Source: CBDEGU01 sp965238045 (GTDB taxonomy: Bacteria > Acidobacteriota > Terriglobia > Bryobacterales > UBA6623). Taken from it: DNA of 64,000 nucleotides. The notes under the pieces were generated by a model. The model was not told the origin of the DNA, searched no databases, and saw only the letters and a list, made by a program, of their open reading frames with translations. The DNA is taken from the NCBI GenBank assembly GCA_965238045.1, contig CBDEGU010000010.1, positions 248,001 through 312,000 of the forward strand, read 5' to 3'. Position numbers and translations under genes: made by a program. Each line of letters begins with the position of its first letter. Within the stretch, counting starts at the first letter, position 1. Below, in pieces: positions 1 through 7,646 of the stretch.

Positions 1-344
1 GTCATCAGGAAGACTTTCTTGCGGTGGCCGCCCGATGCGAGCGCCGCGCCCATCACCCGTTCGGAGCCGCCGTTGTGATAGTCCCAGGCGTTATCGAAGA
101 AGTTGATGCCCTCATCGATCGCCCGGTGCATGATGCGGTGGGCTTCGTTCTTGTCTTCGACAGCGCCGATGTGCCAGCCGCCGAGACAGATGATCGAGAC
201 CTGCTCGTTGGTGCGGCCGAGTTTCGCGGTTGGTATGCCGTCACCGCTCGATCGCTGCGCCAGAGCGCGTTGTGCCAGCGACGCTGCTACCGCACTGCCG
301 AAGAGACCACGAAAGAAATCACGCCTGGAGCCGTTGCCGGTCAT
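1..344 (-). CDS. Aldo/keto reductase, Tat-exported, 3' part outside window
   Basis: Only the first 114 codons lie in the window; the gene runs leftward off the edge. The start is the ATG at 344. Residues 1-30 form a twin-arginine signal (SRRDFF followed by a small hydrophobic stretch ending ALAQ), so the enzyme is probably exported folded. The mature part begins like an aldo/keto reductase: PTAKLGRTNEQVS, then GGWHIG, then FFDNAWDYHNGGSERVMG, which holds the Asp and Tyr of the NADPH-dependent catalytic tetrad, followed by the strand with the Lys (HRKKVF). The substrate cannot be told. Tat-type oxidoreductases of this family are common in Acidobacteria and Planctomycetes. No partner gene is visible. 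Confidence 0.85.
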   Translation of the reverse strand, partial: MTGNGSRRDFFRGLFGSAVAASLAQRALAQRSSGDGIPTAKLGRTNEQVSIICLGGWHIGAVEDKNEAHRIMHRAIDEGINFFDNAWDYHNGGSERVMGAALASGGHRKKVFLM

Positions 345-441
345 GTTCGTCACCTCGCGGGAAATGTTGATCCCATTTTACATGAGCGCGGCTGGTTCGG
401 CCACTGGAGTCCCGCGATCCTCCACGGCGAGTAAGGAGCGC

Positions 442-1722
442 TCACGAACCACCCAAGTATTGCGCGGCTTGTGGCAGAGTATCGAGCAAGATTGCCCGGA
501 TATCCACGCGATCAGCAGCGGACAAGTGGCTGAAGCGGTCGCTTTCGTCACGACCCGTCAAGATCTCATCGAGCCGCTTGTAGACGTAGTCCTTGACTTG
601 CTCTGGAAGTTCACGAAAGGCCTCAGAGTAAATGAGAAAACTGCACGGGTAGCGAAACAGCCTTGTCGTCAGATCCAGATCCCGCAAAGACCGGCCCTTG
701 GCATCGCCGAGACCCTGCCTCTGGAAATCCTCGGCGAACGAGGTTGGACCCTCGACAGGGCCCGGGAGCGGCGTCTCACCGGAAAGCAGCAGATGGCGCA
801 CGAGACGCTCGCTGGGCCCTTCGATGCGCCGGCGAACGGAAGCCAGTAAGTCTTCGGAAGGATCACCCATGATGCGGATCATGTCGTCGCGATAGGCGAG
901 GGCCTTGCGCGCCTCAATGTTGGCGAACGCGATGCGATTGTGCATCTGGGTCTGATGAGCCAAAACAATGTGCGCGACGATGTCGCTGTGCGGAGTCAGA
1001 TAAGCCTCGACACTAAAGCGGCCGGCCAGATCAGTCACAGTCGAGCCAGCCCCCTTCTCGAACTCCGGCGCCTGACTGGGACTAGCGAGCGTCGCGTTTC
1101 CGCGGTGGGTGCCCTTCACTCTGCCGGTGACATACCAACCACCGAAACGCTCGGAGATCTCGGTCGTGTGATCAACGTTCGTTGTCCCGAGCTGGAAATA
1201 GGGCATGCCGCCGGTACTGGGGTACACCGAGCGTGTGAGATGACCAGGAATGCCGAGGGTCCGTCCTGTTTCGTGGCATTGCAGGCAAGCCCCGTTGTCG
1301 GGAACAAAGCGGGGCTTTTCGGTCGGTTCTTGCGGCAGGGTGTAAAAGACGGCGCCGCCGGCGGGGTCGGCGACGGAGATTTCCATCAAGCGGCTTCCAC
1401 GAACCCAGCCGACATAGATGTCATCGTTGAAATAGATGGCGCGGGGGAAGGAGGGCGAGATCAGCCGGAATTGGGCGCTGGTCTTCGAAAAGACAAGGAC
1501 CTGCGATGAAGTGGGGATTTCCAGGGCTTCGAGGAGCGAGGGCAGGTATCCCAACTGGGAGTCATACTCGAGGCGGGCCTCACCGCGATCGATGCGGTCT
1601 TGGAAACGCGCAATCGGATCGAGCGCGCCGGTCGGCCGTTGCTGGGCGGAAGCGGACCCGAGAGCCATGAAGGCCCACAGGAGTAAGGCCAGGAAGCGGG
1701 CCGAGGGGGGAAACATACTCAC
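442..1722 (-). CDS. Secreted protein with one CxxCH heme-binding motif
   Basis: The 426-residue product starts with a Sec signal peptide (residues 1-27, cleaved after SASA). The start is a GTG at 1722 with AGGAG eight bases upstream; the in-frame ATG two codons later is too far from that site. One CLQCH motif at residues 146-150 would bind a single c-type heme, and Met and His residues follow within 30 residues. The rest is not a known cytochrome fold; it has regions such as AIYFNDDIYVGWV and GGWYVTGRVKGTHRGN that are typical of large uncharacterised periplasmic proteins of Acidobacteria and Planctomycetes. It may be an electron carrier or a heme-sensing enzyme. It stands alone between unrelated genes. 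Confidence 0.8.
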   Translation of the reverse strand: MSMFPPSARFLALLLWAFMALGSASAQQRPTGALDPIARFQDRIDRGEARLEYDSQLGYLPSLLEALEIPTSSQVLVFSKTSAQFRLISPSFPRAIYFNDDIYVGWVRGSRLMEISVADPAGGAVFYTLPQEPTEKPRFVPDNGACLQCHETGRTLGIPGHLTRSVYPSTGGMPYFQLGTTNVDHTTEISERFGGWYVTGRVKGTHRGNATLASPSQAPEFEKGAGSTVTDLAGRFSVEAYLTPHSDIVAHIVLAHQTQMHNRIAFANIEARKALAYRDDMIRIMGDPSEDLLASVRRRIEGPSERLVRHLLLSGETPLPGPVEGPTSFAEDFQRQGLGDAKGRSLRDLDLTTRLFRYPCSFLIYSEAFRELPEQVKDYVYKRLDEILTGRDESDRFSHLSAADRVDIRAILLDTLPQAAQYLGGS

Positions 1723-2079
1723 GATATCTGCTCCTGATCTGCTCTGCTGCTGAGCTGCTCCTGGAATTGATAGTAATGAGTAGCGGGCGAGTTTGGCCGG
1801 CTCATTCCAGATCGCTTCGGGGTAGCGGGATTTTCTTGTTCTGGTTGGACGATGCTCGTGCTCTGTGGCTCGTGAAACCGGAAACCGCGGAAATCGGCGG
1901 AAATCGGGACGGCCTCGATTCTTGCAAAGTGCTGGGGTTTCCCGGTTTCCGTTGAATCCGAGCCGTGGATTGGCGTATACTCACCGTTGCCGGGATAGCC
2001 GAAATGGAAATCCCAGGATGGAAATCTTGGTTGCATAACACGGAATCGTGCTCATCCGCGATCTGATTCCCGCGCAACA
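1723..2079. repeat. Intergenic region with hairpin repeat copy
   Basis: This 357-base gap separates two divergent genes. No convincing gene is seen. Positions 1872-1952 hold an imperfect inverted repeat (arms around CGGAAACCG at 1879-1887 and CGGTTTCCG at 1943-1951) with the inner phrase CGGGACGGCCTCGA. The same phrase and arms recur in the hairpin at 3322-3377, so this is probably a dispersed repeat and not a gene-specific regulator. Promoters for the two divergent genes must also lie here, but no clear -35/-10 pair was recognised. Confidence 0.5.
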
Positions 2080-3318
2080 ATGACGCTACCTTCCCCCACC
2101 CGCCGCGCCTTCCTCGCCGCCCTGGCCTGCGCGCCCCTCGCCTGCTCCGAATCGCTCCCGCCCATCCGCCCAATCACCCGCGGACCCAACTTCCACTGGT
2201 TCGGCTACTACGACAAGCTGCAATTCGACCCCTCAAGCCGCTACGCCCTGGGCGTCGAAGGGACCTTCGAACACCGCCTGCCTACCGCTGATGACAAAAT
2301 CGCCATCGGCATGGTCGACACCGAAGACGGCGACCGCTGGATCGCGCTCGGCGAATCCCGCGCCTGGAGCTGGCACCAGACCTCGATGCTTCAATGGCTG
2401 CCCAGTTCGGACCACGAAATCATCTGGAACGACCGCCTGGGCGATCACTTCGGCGCGCATATTGTCGATGTCAGAACCCGCAAGAAGCGCACGATTGATT
2501 CGCCCATCTACTGCCTCCACCCCGACGGACAATCCGCGCTCGCCAACGACTTCCGCCGCCTCTACGACGTCCGCCCCGAAACCGGCTACGCCGGCGTCCC
2601 CGACCCCAATGGTGATATCGCCGCGCCCGACAACGCCGGCATTTGGCGCGTCGAACTCGCCAGCGGTAAGCGCGAGTTGCTGCTCTCCTTCGCCGACGCC
2701 GCCAAGGTCGATGACGGAGTCTCCGACTGGACCGGCGCCAAGCACTGGTTCAACCACTTGCTCTACGCCCCCGGCGGTAAGCGTTTCGTCTTTCTTCACC
2801 GCTGGCGCAAACCCGGCCAGGGCCGCGGATTCACCACGCGCATGTTTACCGCCAACGCCGACGGCACAAAGCTGCGTCTGCTCGATGCCAGCGGGCGCAC
2901 CTCGCACTTCATCTGGCGCGATGCCAGCCACCTGCTTGTCTGGACGCACCGCGAAAGCCATGGCCGCCGCTTCTACCTGTTTGAAGACGCCGACGGAGGC
3001 ACGGTCGAGCCCGTCGCCCCCGATATCCTCACCCGCAACGGCCACTGCTCCTACTTGCCCGGCAACCGCTGGATTCTGAGCGACACCGGCCCCGACGACG
3101 ATCGCCTGCAGCACCCCCTCCTGTTCGACACCAGAACCAACCGTCTCGTCCCGCTCGGGCACTTCCACTCGCCGCCCGAATACACCCGCGTCTGGCGCTG
3201 CGACACGACCCCCCGCTTCAGTCCCGACGGCAAGAAAGTGGTCTTCGATTCGCCCCACGGCGGCAACGGCCGGCAGATGTACCTCGTGGACGTCAGCGCG
3301 ATCACCGGCGCCGTGTGA
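2080..3318 (+). CDS. Exported propeller-like lipoprotein of unknown function
   Basis: The 412-residue protein begins with TRRAFLAALACAPLAC, which combines a twin-arginine-like start with a lipobox (APLAC), so it is probably a Tat-exported lipoprotein. The body is built of repeated short blades such as NFHWFGYYDKLQFDPSSRYALG, GAHIVDVRTRKKRTID, HFIWRDASHLLVW and TPRFSPDGKKVVFDSPHG. These resemble the TolB/oligogalacturonate-lyase type of seven-bladed beta-propeller. No catalytic residues can be assigned. It is a single gene; a near-perfect hairpin follows the stop codon and a related repeat precedes the gene. Confidence 0.7.
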   Translation: MTLPSPTRRAFLAALACAPLACSESLPPIRPITRGPNFHWFGYYDKLQFDPSSRYALGVEGTFEHRLPTADDKIAIGMVDTEDGDRWIALGESRAWSWHQTSMLQWLPSSDHEIIWNDRLGDHFGAHIVDVRTRKKRTIDSPIYCLHPDGQSALANDFRRLYDVRPETGYAGVPDPNGDIAAPDNAGIWRVELASGKRELLLSFADAAKVDDGVSDWTGAKHWFNHLLYAPGGKRFVFLHRWRKPGQGRGFTTRMFTANADGTKLRLLDASGRTSHFIWRDASHLLVWTHRESHGRRFYLFEDADGGTVEPVAPDILTRNGHCSYLPGNRWILSDTGPDDDRLQHPLLFDTRTNRLVPLGHFHSPPEYTRVWRCDTTPRFSPDGKKVVFDSPHGGNGRQMYLVDVSAITGAV

Positions 3319-3321
3319 GCG

Positions 3322-3377
3322 ACCGGAAACCGGGACAGCCTCGACATGTACCTATCATGGATGTCCCGGTTTCCGGT
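3322..3377. terminator. 16-bp perfect inverted repeat after the propeller gene
   Basis: The arms ACCGGAAACCGGGACA (3322-3337) and its exact complement (3362-3377) enclose a 24-base loop. The hairpin lies between two convergent genes (stops at 3318 and 3384) and could end transcription from both sides, but no T-run follows either arm. The arm and loop share phrases with the repeat at 1872-1952, so it may instead be a member of a repeat family. Confidence 0.55.
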
Positions 3378-3383
3378 TAGTCG

Positions 3384-3884
3384 CTAGACCGACTTCCAGT
3401 CCGTCTTGAAGTCCAACTCGCGGACGAATCCAAACGTGTCAAGGCACCTCAGTCCAAGGTCAGCGCAGACATTCGGTATGTGGCGGTTTGCACGCTCTCT
3501 CTTGGGTTTCGACCTCTCTGTCGTTACCACGCACCGGTCCAATTGCATTGTCAGGGCATACGCGATCAGGAACGGGTCGCGGCCGATTTTTTCGACCTCG
3601 TCGTCCGTGAGATCAGATGCGTATCCTTGGTCGATAACGCGTGAGACAAGCGATACATCGGCCTCTTCATCCAGCAGAAGAGCCTCCCCGACTTCTTCCT
3701 GCTTCGCCCACTTCCCGAGGTCATCGGACCCCGTTTTGATTTCTTCGTATATCTCGACCGGGATCTTGACCAGATCTTCGAGGCCGTTGTGCTCAAGCCA
3801 TTCCCAGAACTCAGGGACTCGCGCGATGGGGTAGTAGTCCCGGTTCGCGTCGATCAATACGTTGGCGTCTAGCAGATAGAGCAA
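3384..3884 (-). CDS. DUF4411 family PIN-domain protein, putative toxin
   Basis: The 166-residue product starts MLYLLDANVLIDANRDYY. It has the first acidic residue of a PIN nuclease (D in LLDANV), a mid-protein acidic stretch and a late Asp (GRDPFLIAYAL) followed by CVVTTERSKPKRERANRHIPNVC, the DUF4411 signature. PIN domains are metal-dependent RNases. It lies 9 bases after the stop of the XRE-ImmA gene, in the same orientation. The pairing of DUF4411 with a COG2856 regulator-peptidase is a known toxin-antitoxin-like arrangement; here the regulator comes first. Toxicity is inferred from the family. Confidence 0.85.
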   Translation of the reverse strand: MLYLLDANVLIDANRDYYPIARVPEFWEWLEHNGLEDLVKIPVEIYEEIKTGSDDLGKWAKQEEVGEALLLDEEADVSLVSRVIDQGYASDLTDDEVEKIGRDPFLIAYALTMQLDRCVVTTERSKPKRERANRHIPNVCADLGLRCLDTFGFVRELDFKTDWKSV

Positions 3885-3893
3885 AGGATTTTC

Positions 3894-5105
3894 CTACGCC
3901 GTCATCCTAGTTGTTCCGCTCCTGCCTTGCTGGAGGAGCACTTCCACCTGCTTAGGCTTAACGCCAAGCACTTTTCCTGCCTTGGTTGTTGTGATGGCGC
4001 CGGCGCTCACCATTCGCCCAACCAAATCAAGTAGAGCCGTTCCGACCCGATGTGCTCTCAGCACGTAGAAGCTTGGCCCCCCTTCCTGCTCACGGGCTCG
4101 CTCGCGCTGTTTGAGACGCTGTTGACTCCACAAGTCACGAAAAGAGGTGTTGAGACGCAACCACCTGTCCTGGCCAATGGTTCCAGCTCGATAGAGCCTG
4201 TACGCAACCATCGTGCTGCTCAGGTTGCGCTCCTTCGCGAAGTCGCTGATTCGCGCCTGGATCGCTTCCAAGCCGCTCGTATCGTTGAGCGAGAGTTGTT
4301 TAAGCTCGTTCGCCGACAAGAGGAACTCGCCAGCGACATCGTTACAGAATCGCTCGATTGTGATGCCAGCGCGCTCCCCGCTGACCCCTGTTTGCCCGAG
4401 CCAAAGGTGGGCGAGTTCATGGAGGAGGGTAAAGGACCACGCAGCTCGGGCATCCTGGTCGTTGATGACAACAAATGGAGCTACGTCGTCCGCCAACGCC
4501 AGACCCCGGAAAGTCTCAACTCCGATTGCGGAGTGGTAGCTTCCGAGGTTTCCGATGAGCAGGACGAACACACCCGCCTTCTCTGTACGATTACGGAGTA
4601 GCGCGAAGGCTTCCGCCGGAGACGGCTGCGCATATAGATCACCTCTGGTTGTCCCTAGGGTATTGCGAATCGACGAGACGACGGCCCGGACACCATCGGA
4701 CATCGTCATGGACCCAACGAATGTGAGCAGCAAAGCCTCATCCTCGTCTTCCAATACCGCGCGGACCATGCTTTGGCGCGCGCGGACATCCCGGATCAAG
4801 GCGTCCACGAGCGCGTCGTCGGCTGCTGTGTGGTCGGCGGGCAGTGTGCGAAAGTCCTGTCCGCGGTCGCCGCGCCGGGGCTTGTTGGACATATAAAACG
4901 TTACAAGGGGGCGACGGTACTGCTTTGCCATGCGCAAAAGCATGGGCCGCGTCGGCGCATCCTCGCCTGCCTCTAGGGCGGCCAAGCGGCTGACGGCGGA
5001 CGAGCCCCGGGCCGGCCGCAATTGAACCTTCTTAACAGCCTGCTCTGGCGTGAAGCCTGCTGTCTCACGAGCCCAACGAAGTATGTCTGGGTTGACGCTT
5101 GGCAT
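3894..5105 (-). CDS. XRE-family HTH plus ImmA/IrrE metallopeptidase
   Basis: The 403-residue protein has an N-terminal XRE helix-turn-helix (about 10-65, ILRWARETAGFTPEQA to MLLRMAKQYRRPL) and a central ImmA/IrrE (M78) zinc peptidase domain with the HELAHLWLG motif. A helical C-terminal part ends in a second HTH-like stretch (TTTKAGKVLGVKPKQVEVLLQ, residues approximate). Family members act as repressors or as proteases that cleave repressors. It is the first gene of a two-gene operon with the DUF4411 protein, so antitoxin or regulator is the likely role. The upstream 5106-5318 region has no recognised gene; its promoter is not clear by eye. Confidence 0.88.
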   Translation of the reverse strand: MPSVNPDILRWARETAGFTPEQAVKKVQLRPARGSSAVSRLAALEAGEDAPTRPMLLRMAKQYRRPLVTFYMSNKPRRGDRGQDFRTLPADHTAADDALVDALIRDVRARQSMVRAVLEDEDEALLLTFVGSMTMSDGVRAVVSSIRNTLGTTRGDLYAQPSPAEAFALLRNRTEKAGVFVLLIGNLGSYHSAIGVETFRGLALADDVAPFVVINDQDARAAWSFTLLHELAHLWLGQTGVSGERAGITIERFCNDVAGEFLLSANELKQLSLNDTSGLEAIQARISDFAKERNLSSTMVAYRLYRAGTIGQDRWLRLNTSFRDLWSQQRLKQRERAREQEGGPSFYVLRAHRVGTALLDLVGRMVSAGAITTTKAGKVLGVKPKQVEVLLQQGRSGTTRMTA

Positions 5106-5318
5106 TTGCTCTCGGACGGCGGCGCCCGTCAGAGCGCCTCGCCAACCGGATTATCGCTCATCTTGAGGACAACGTGCGTCTGCTCTCCTGCGCTAACTCG
5201 TGTTGGGGTGACCCACATTGAACCGGTTGTGGTCGCCAACGCACCCGCGATTCAGAGTCAAGGAAAACCCCGGGGGAACCCGGAGTGCGAGTTGCGAGCC
5301 GTGGCGACGGCGGCGATC
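5106..5318. other. Divergent intergenic region, no gene recognised
   Basis: This gap between the XRE-ImmA gene (leftward) and the zinc-ribbon gene (rightward) contains only short frames without recognisable features. It must hold the leftward promoter of the XRE-ImmA/DUF4411 operon. A TTGACT on the minus strand near 5260 is a possible -35 box but has no good -10 partner. Confidence 0.4.
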
Positions 5319-5347
5319 TTTACAAACTACATGGGGTTTGATAGCAT
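5319..5347 (+). promoter_or_regulatory. Promoter with imperfect palindromic operator
   Basis: TTTACA (5319-5324), a 17-base spacer and TAGCAT (5342-5347) make a good sigma-70 promoter 23 bases before the zinc-ribbon gene. The spacer holds an imperfect palindrome with half sites CAAAC and GTTTG. The same layout, with a perfect palindrome, precedes the gene at 6939, so the two genes are probably controlled by one regulator. Confidence 0.7.
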
Positions 5348-5369
5348 TCAGTGCGTAGGAGACTTACCT

Positions 5370-5564
5370 ATGCGCTGCCCTCATTGTGAGTCCGAGCTGA
5401 CAGAGGCACAAGTGAAGAGACTCTGGAGCGACCTGACACGCTCTCGAATACGCCACCCCAGTGGCGGTCCGAAGAACCCGGTCTGGCGCAAGCACAGCGA
5501 CAAAGCGGGCTCCCGCTGCCGCTGTCAGACGTGCAACGACCGCCGGGCCACTCGAACTGACTAG
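5370..5564 (+). CDS. Small zinc-ribbon protein, 64 residues
   Basis: The ATG at 5370 follows TAGGAGA by 7 bases. The product starts MRCPHCESEL and ends with a Cys cluster (RCRCQTCNDRR), giving two cysteine pairs that could bind one zinc ion; the middle is basic. It resembles small DNA- or RNA-binding zinc ribbons but no family was recognised. It has its own promoter (5319-5347). The TAG stop codon overlaps the first base of the IS630 element at 5564; removing the IS restores the CTAG target and leaves the same stop, so the protein is not truncated. Confidence 0.6.
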   Translation: MRCPHCESELTEAQVKRLWSDLTRSRIRHPSGGPKNPVWRKHSDKAGSRCRCQTCNDRRATRTD

Positions 5565-6794
5565 TATATCGTTTCATTAAACTGTACTCATCTCAGACGC
5601 GCTCTCCAGCGGCTCGAACTTCCTCCAGCGGTGAACGACGGGGGCGGCGTTGATCTCCGCGATCCCCTGCAGGATTCGTTCTCGAAGTTCCTCCCAGGAC
5701 TCCACCCGGATTCGCTTCAAAAAAGTGCGCGCCATCTTCCCGAACAGCGTCTCGACAATGTTCAGCCAGGATCCGTGGGTCGGCGTATGCACGTATTTGA
5801 AGCGGTTCGGACGCGTCGCCAAATAGTCCTTCGTCTCCTTGGAAACGTGGGAGGAATGATTATCCAAGATCAATCGGATCGTGCAGTGGGCCGGGTAGGA
5901 TTGGTCCAGATCCTTGAGCAGTAAGATGAATTCCCGGCTGCGGTGGCGCCGCTCCACCCGCGCTGTCACCCGACCGTCGTGCAAGTCCAGCGCCGCCAGA
6001 ATCGAGCAAGTTCCCAGACGTTTGTATTCGTAATCTCGAGCCACGCAGGGATGCCGCCCCGCAGTCGGCGGCAGGTCCGGAGCGGTGTTGGCGATCGCTT
6101 GCACGCCGGGCTTTTCGTCGACCGAAACCGTAATCACGCCCGGCGATGGGCCGCCCTCGCCCGCGCTTTCATTCTGCAAGGCCACCTCGCGGTAGACCAG
6201 CAGCACCTGCCGCATCTTGGACTCAAAATCCGGGTCGCGGCGCTGCAAGTAGTACTTCACCTTCTCCGGGTGAAGAGGTTGCTCGGCCAGAATCCGATGG
6301 ACGGTCGCCTTGGCCGCTTGGGCCAAGGCCGGATAGCCCGCTTCCACGGCATGCTGGCGCACGTGCCGGGCGAGCGCGCCGCGGGTCCAGAGCTCGGCGG
6401 CGTAACCGAGTTGCTTGGGTTTGCTACAGGCCAAGTGCACCACCCAGGCCTTGGCCTCTTCGCTGATGCGGGGTTCCCGGGGACGATGATAGGCATCCTT
6501 GAGCGCCGCTTCCACCCCCATGGCCAGGGCTCGCTCGATCCATTTGCCAACGCTTTTGCGCGTCATCTTCACGGCCCGCATAATCTCGGCGATCGTCTCG
6601 CCGCAATGATAGCGCCACAGAATCTCGGCTCTCTGCACCTCCCGAGCCGGAGCCTTACGCGAACGACGCAGCCGCTGCAGATGTTGCGACTCTTCGGGCG
6701 TGAGAAGCAGTTGGGGACGCTTCGATTTTCCTGCCATGCATCCAGCCTAGCAGGAAACATCCTCGTATCGATATGTTTTAATGAAACGCTATAC
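5564..6794 (-). mobile_element. IS630-family insertion sequence, 1231 bp
   Basis: The ends are inverted repeats of 18 bases with one mismatch (left GTATATCGTTTCATTAAA, right GTATAGCGTTTCATTAAA read inward). The flanks are CTA on the left and TAG on the right, so the element sits in a CTAG with the central TA duplicated, as expected for IS630. It contains one intact transposase gene. It separates two genes that share a promoter design. Confidence 0.92.
5577..6737 (-). CDS. IS630 family transposase
   Basis: The 386-residue protein has an N-terminal helix-turn-helix region (residues about 10-110, with IAEIMRAVKMTRKSVGKWIERAL) and a C-terminal DDE domain. The catalytic Asp is in SVDEKPGVQ, the second Asp in LILDNHSSH and the Glu in GSWLNIVETLFGKM, all in the family order. 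No frameshift is seen, so it may be active. It fills almost the whole element; the stop is 13 bases from the left end. Confidence 0.95.
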   Translation of the reverse strand: MAGKSKRPQLLLTPEESQHLQRLRRSRKAPAREVQRAEILWRYHCGETIAEIMRAVKMTRKSVGKWIERALAMGVEAALKDAYHRPREPRISEEAKAWVVHLACSKPKQLGYAAELWTRGALARHVRQHAVEAGYPALAQAAKATVHRILAEQPLHPEKVKYYLQRRDPDFESKMRQVLLVYREVALQNESAGEGGPSPGVITVSVDEKPGVQAIANTAPDLPPTAGRHPCVARDYEYKRLGTCSILAALDLHDGRVTARVERRHRSREFILLLKDLDQSYPAHCTIRLILDNHSSHVSKETKDYLATRPNRFKYVHTPTHGSWLNIVETLFGKMARTFLKRIRVESWEELRERILQGIAEINAAPVVHRWRKFEPLESASEMSTV

Positions 6795-6838
6795 TAGGTA
6801 CTAGTAGGTTCATTTTTCGCCAAACGGAGATTTGCACC

Positions 6839-6867
6839 TTTACAAACTCTATAGAGTTTGTTAGAAT
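6839..6867 (+). promoter_or_regulatory. Promoter with perfect 20-bp palindromic operator
   Basis: TTTACA (6839-6844), a 17-base spacer and TAGAAT (6862-6867) form a strong promoter. A perfect 20-base palindrome, ACAAACTCTATAGAGTTTGT (6842-6861), overlaps the -35 box and fills the spacer, the classic position for a repressor. A short hairpin (ATGAGAAT at 6874-6881 with ATTCTCAT downstream) lies in the leader before the gene at 6939. Confidence 0.78.
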
Positions 6868-6938
6868 GGTGTGTATGAGAATATCTTCCCGAAAAACATT
6901 CTCATCCCACAAAACAATTAAGGAGCATCCCTTTTCCA

Positions 6939-7541
6939 ATGAAACTTACTGATGAAGTTAAGGACTGGAAGAAGTACTGCTGGCAACGAAAAGAATTCGT
7001 TTTGTTCGATTCCGAAGGAGAACCTGTTGCCAAGGGCAAGGCAACGATTCGCTGTAACAAACGGCAGTCTCACGTGGTGATCGCCGGGATTAAGATTGGC
7101 CATAGTGGCCACCCGATTGGCTACCCAGCTAGCTATGGCAAACTCGGCCGGCTTCGCGCGTGCCCTTGGGAGTCGTTGCCGCCAGCCGACCGAGACGAAG
7201 TCGACCGGCGATTGCGCGACAGGGCAGCCACCAGGCTAATCGAGCAGTACCCGGGTGAGGCGGCAGATCTCCTGGGTGTGCCTCGCGGGAGACCTTTTTG
7301 GAAGCTGATCATAAGCAATCGCCGTATGTCTTCAGGTGACCAGAAAGCCTTCGTTGATTCTATTCGCGAGCATGAGCGTGCCGCCACAGTCGCGAGGCAG
7401 GCGGAGCAGGCCCGGATCCGAAGAGCGAAGGCACGTCGCGACCGTGCTCAAGGCATCGCCAGTCGCGACGCACAGCGATCAAGAATGGATCAGGCGTTCG
7501 GGAACGAAACCGCTGACGGCCGTCGCTTCAGCCAACGGTAG
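6939..7541 (+). CDS. Unknown protein with basic helical tail
   Basis: The 200-residue product was not recognised. The start at 6939 is supported by AAGGAG 13 bases upstream. The first 60 residues look like small beta strands (KEFVLFDSEGEPVAKGKATIRC, trimmed here to its core idea of a strand-rich domain), followed by a helical segment and, from about residue 145, a strongly basic helix rich in Arg, Ala and Gln (RIRRAKARRDRAQ). A nucleic-acid-binding role is possible. It is preceded by the palindromic promoter at 6839-6867 and lies between the IS630 and IS1182 insertions. It is probably part of the element's cargo. Confidence 0.6.
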   Translation: MKLTDEVKDWKKYCWQRKEFVLFDSEGEPVAKGKATIRCNKRQSHVVIAGIKIGHSGHPIGYPASYGKLGRLRACPWESLPPADRDEVDRRLRDRAATRLIEQYPGEAADLLGVPRGRPFWKLIISNRRMSSGDQKAFVDSIREHERAATVARQAEQARIRRAKARRDRAQGIASRDAQRSRMDQAFGNETADGRRFSQR

Positions 7542-7646
7542 CCAACAATACCGCGTGCCTGACCAGAGGGCCGCGGCTGGTTGATGCTTGACCGAGAGCG
7601 CCAAGGCCGACGAGATCTGCTGCTTTGAAATCGTCTATGATCCTAG

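Noticed and set aside
2233..3258. Long open frame on the minus strand (341 codons)
   Set aside because: It is the antisense shadow of the propeller lipoprotein gene in GC-rich sequence; the product is a Val/Gly/Ala-rich string with no domain and no RBS.
3384..5370. Left attachment site of the integrative element
   Set aside because: I looked for a copy of the tRNA-Thr 3' end (CGGGTCGGAGTCGAACC) at the far side and did not find one; the left limit is therefore not claimed.
6874..6951. 25-codon upstream frame in the leader of the gene at 6939
   Set aside because: It could be a leader peptide but has no RBS and overlaps a hairpin; not supported enough to call.
7541..7646. Continuation of the nuclease gene beyond the IS1182 element
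   Set aside because: All three frames on the minus strand hit a stop or lose any similarity to the nuclease family, so the remnant is annotated only up to the IS end.
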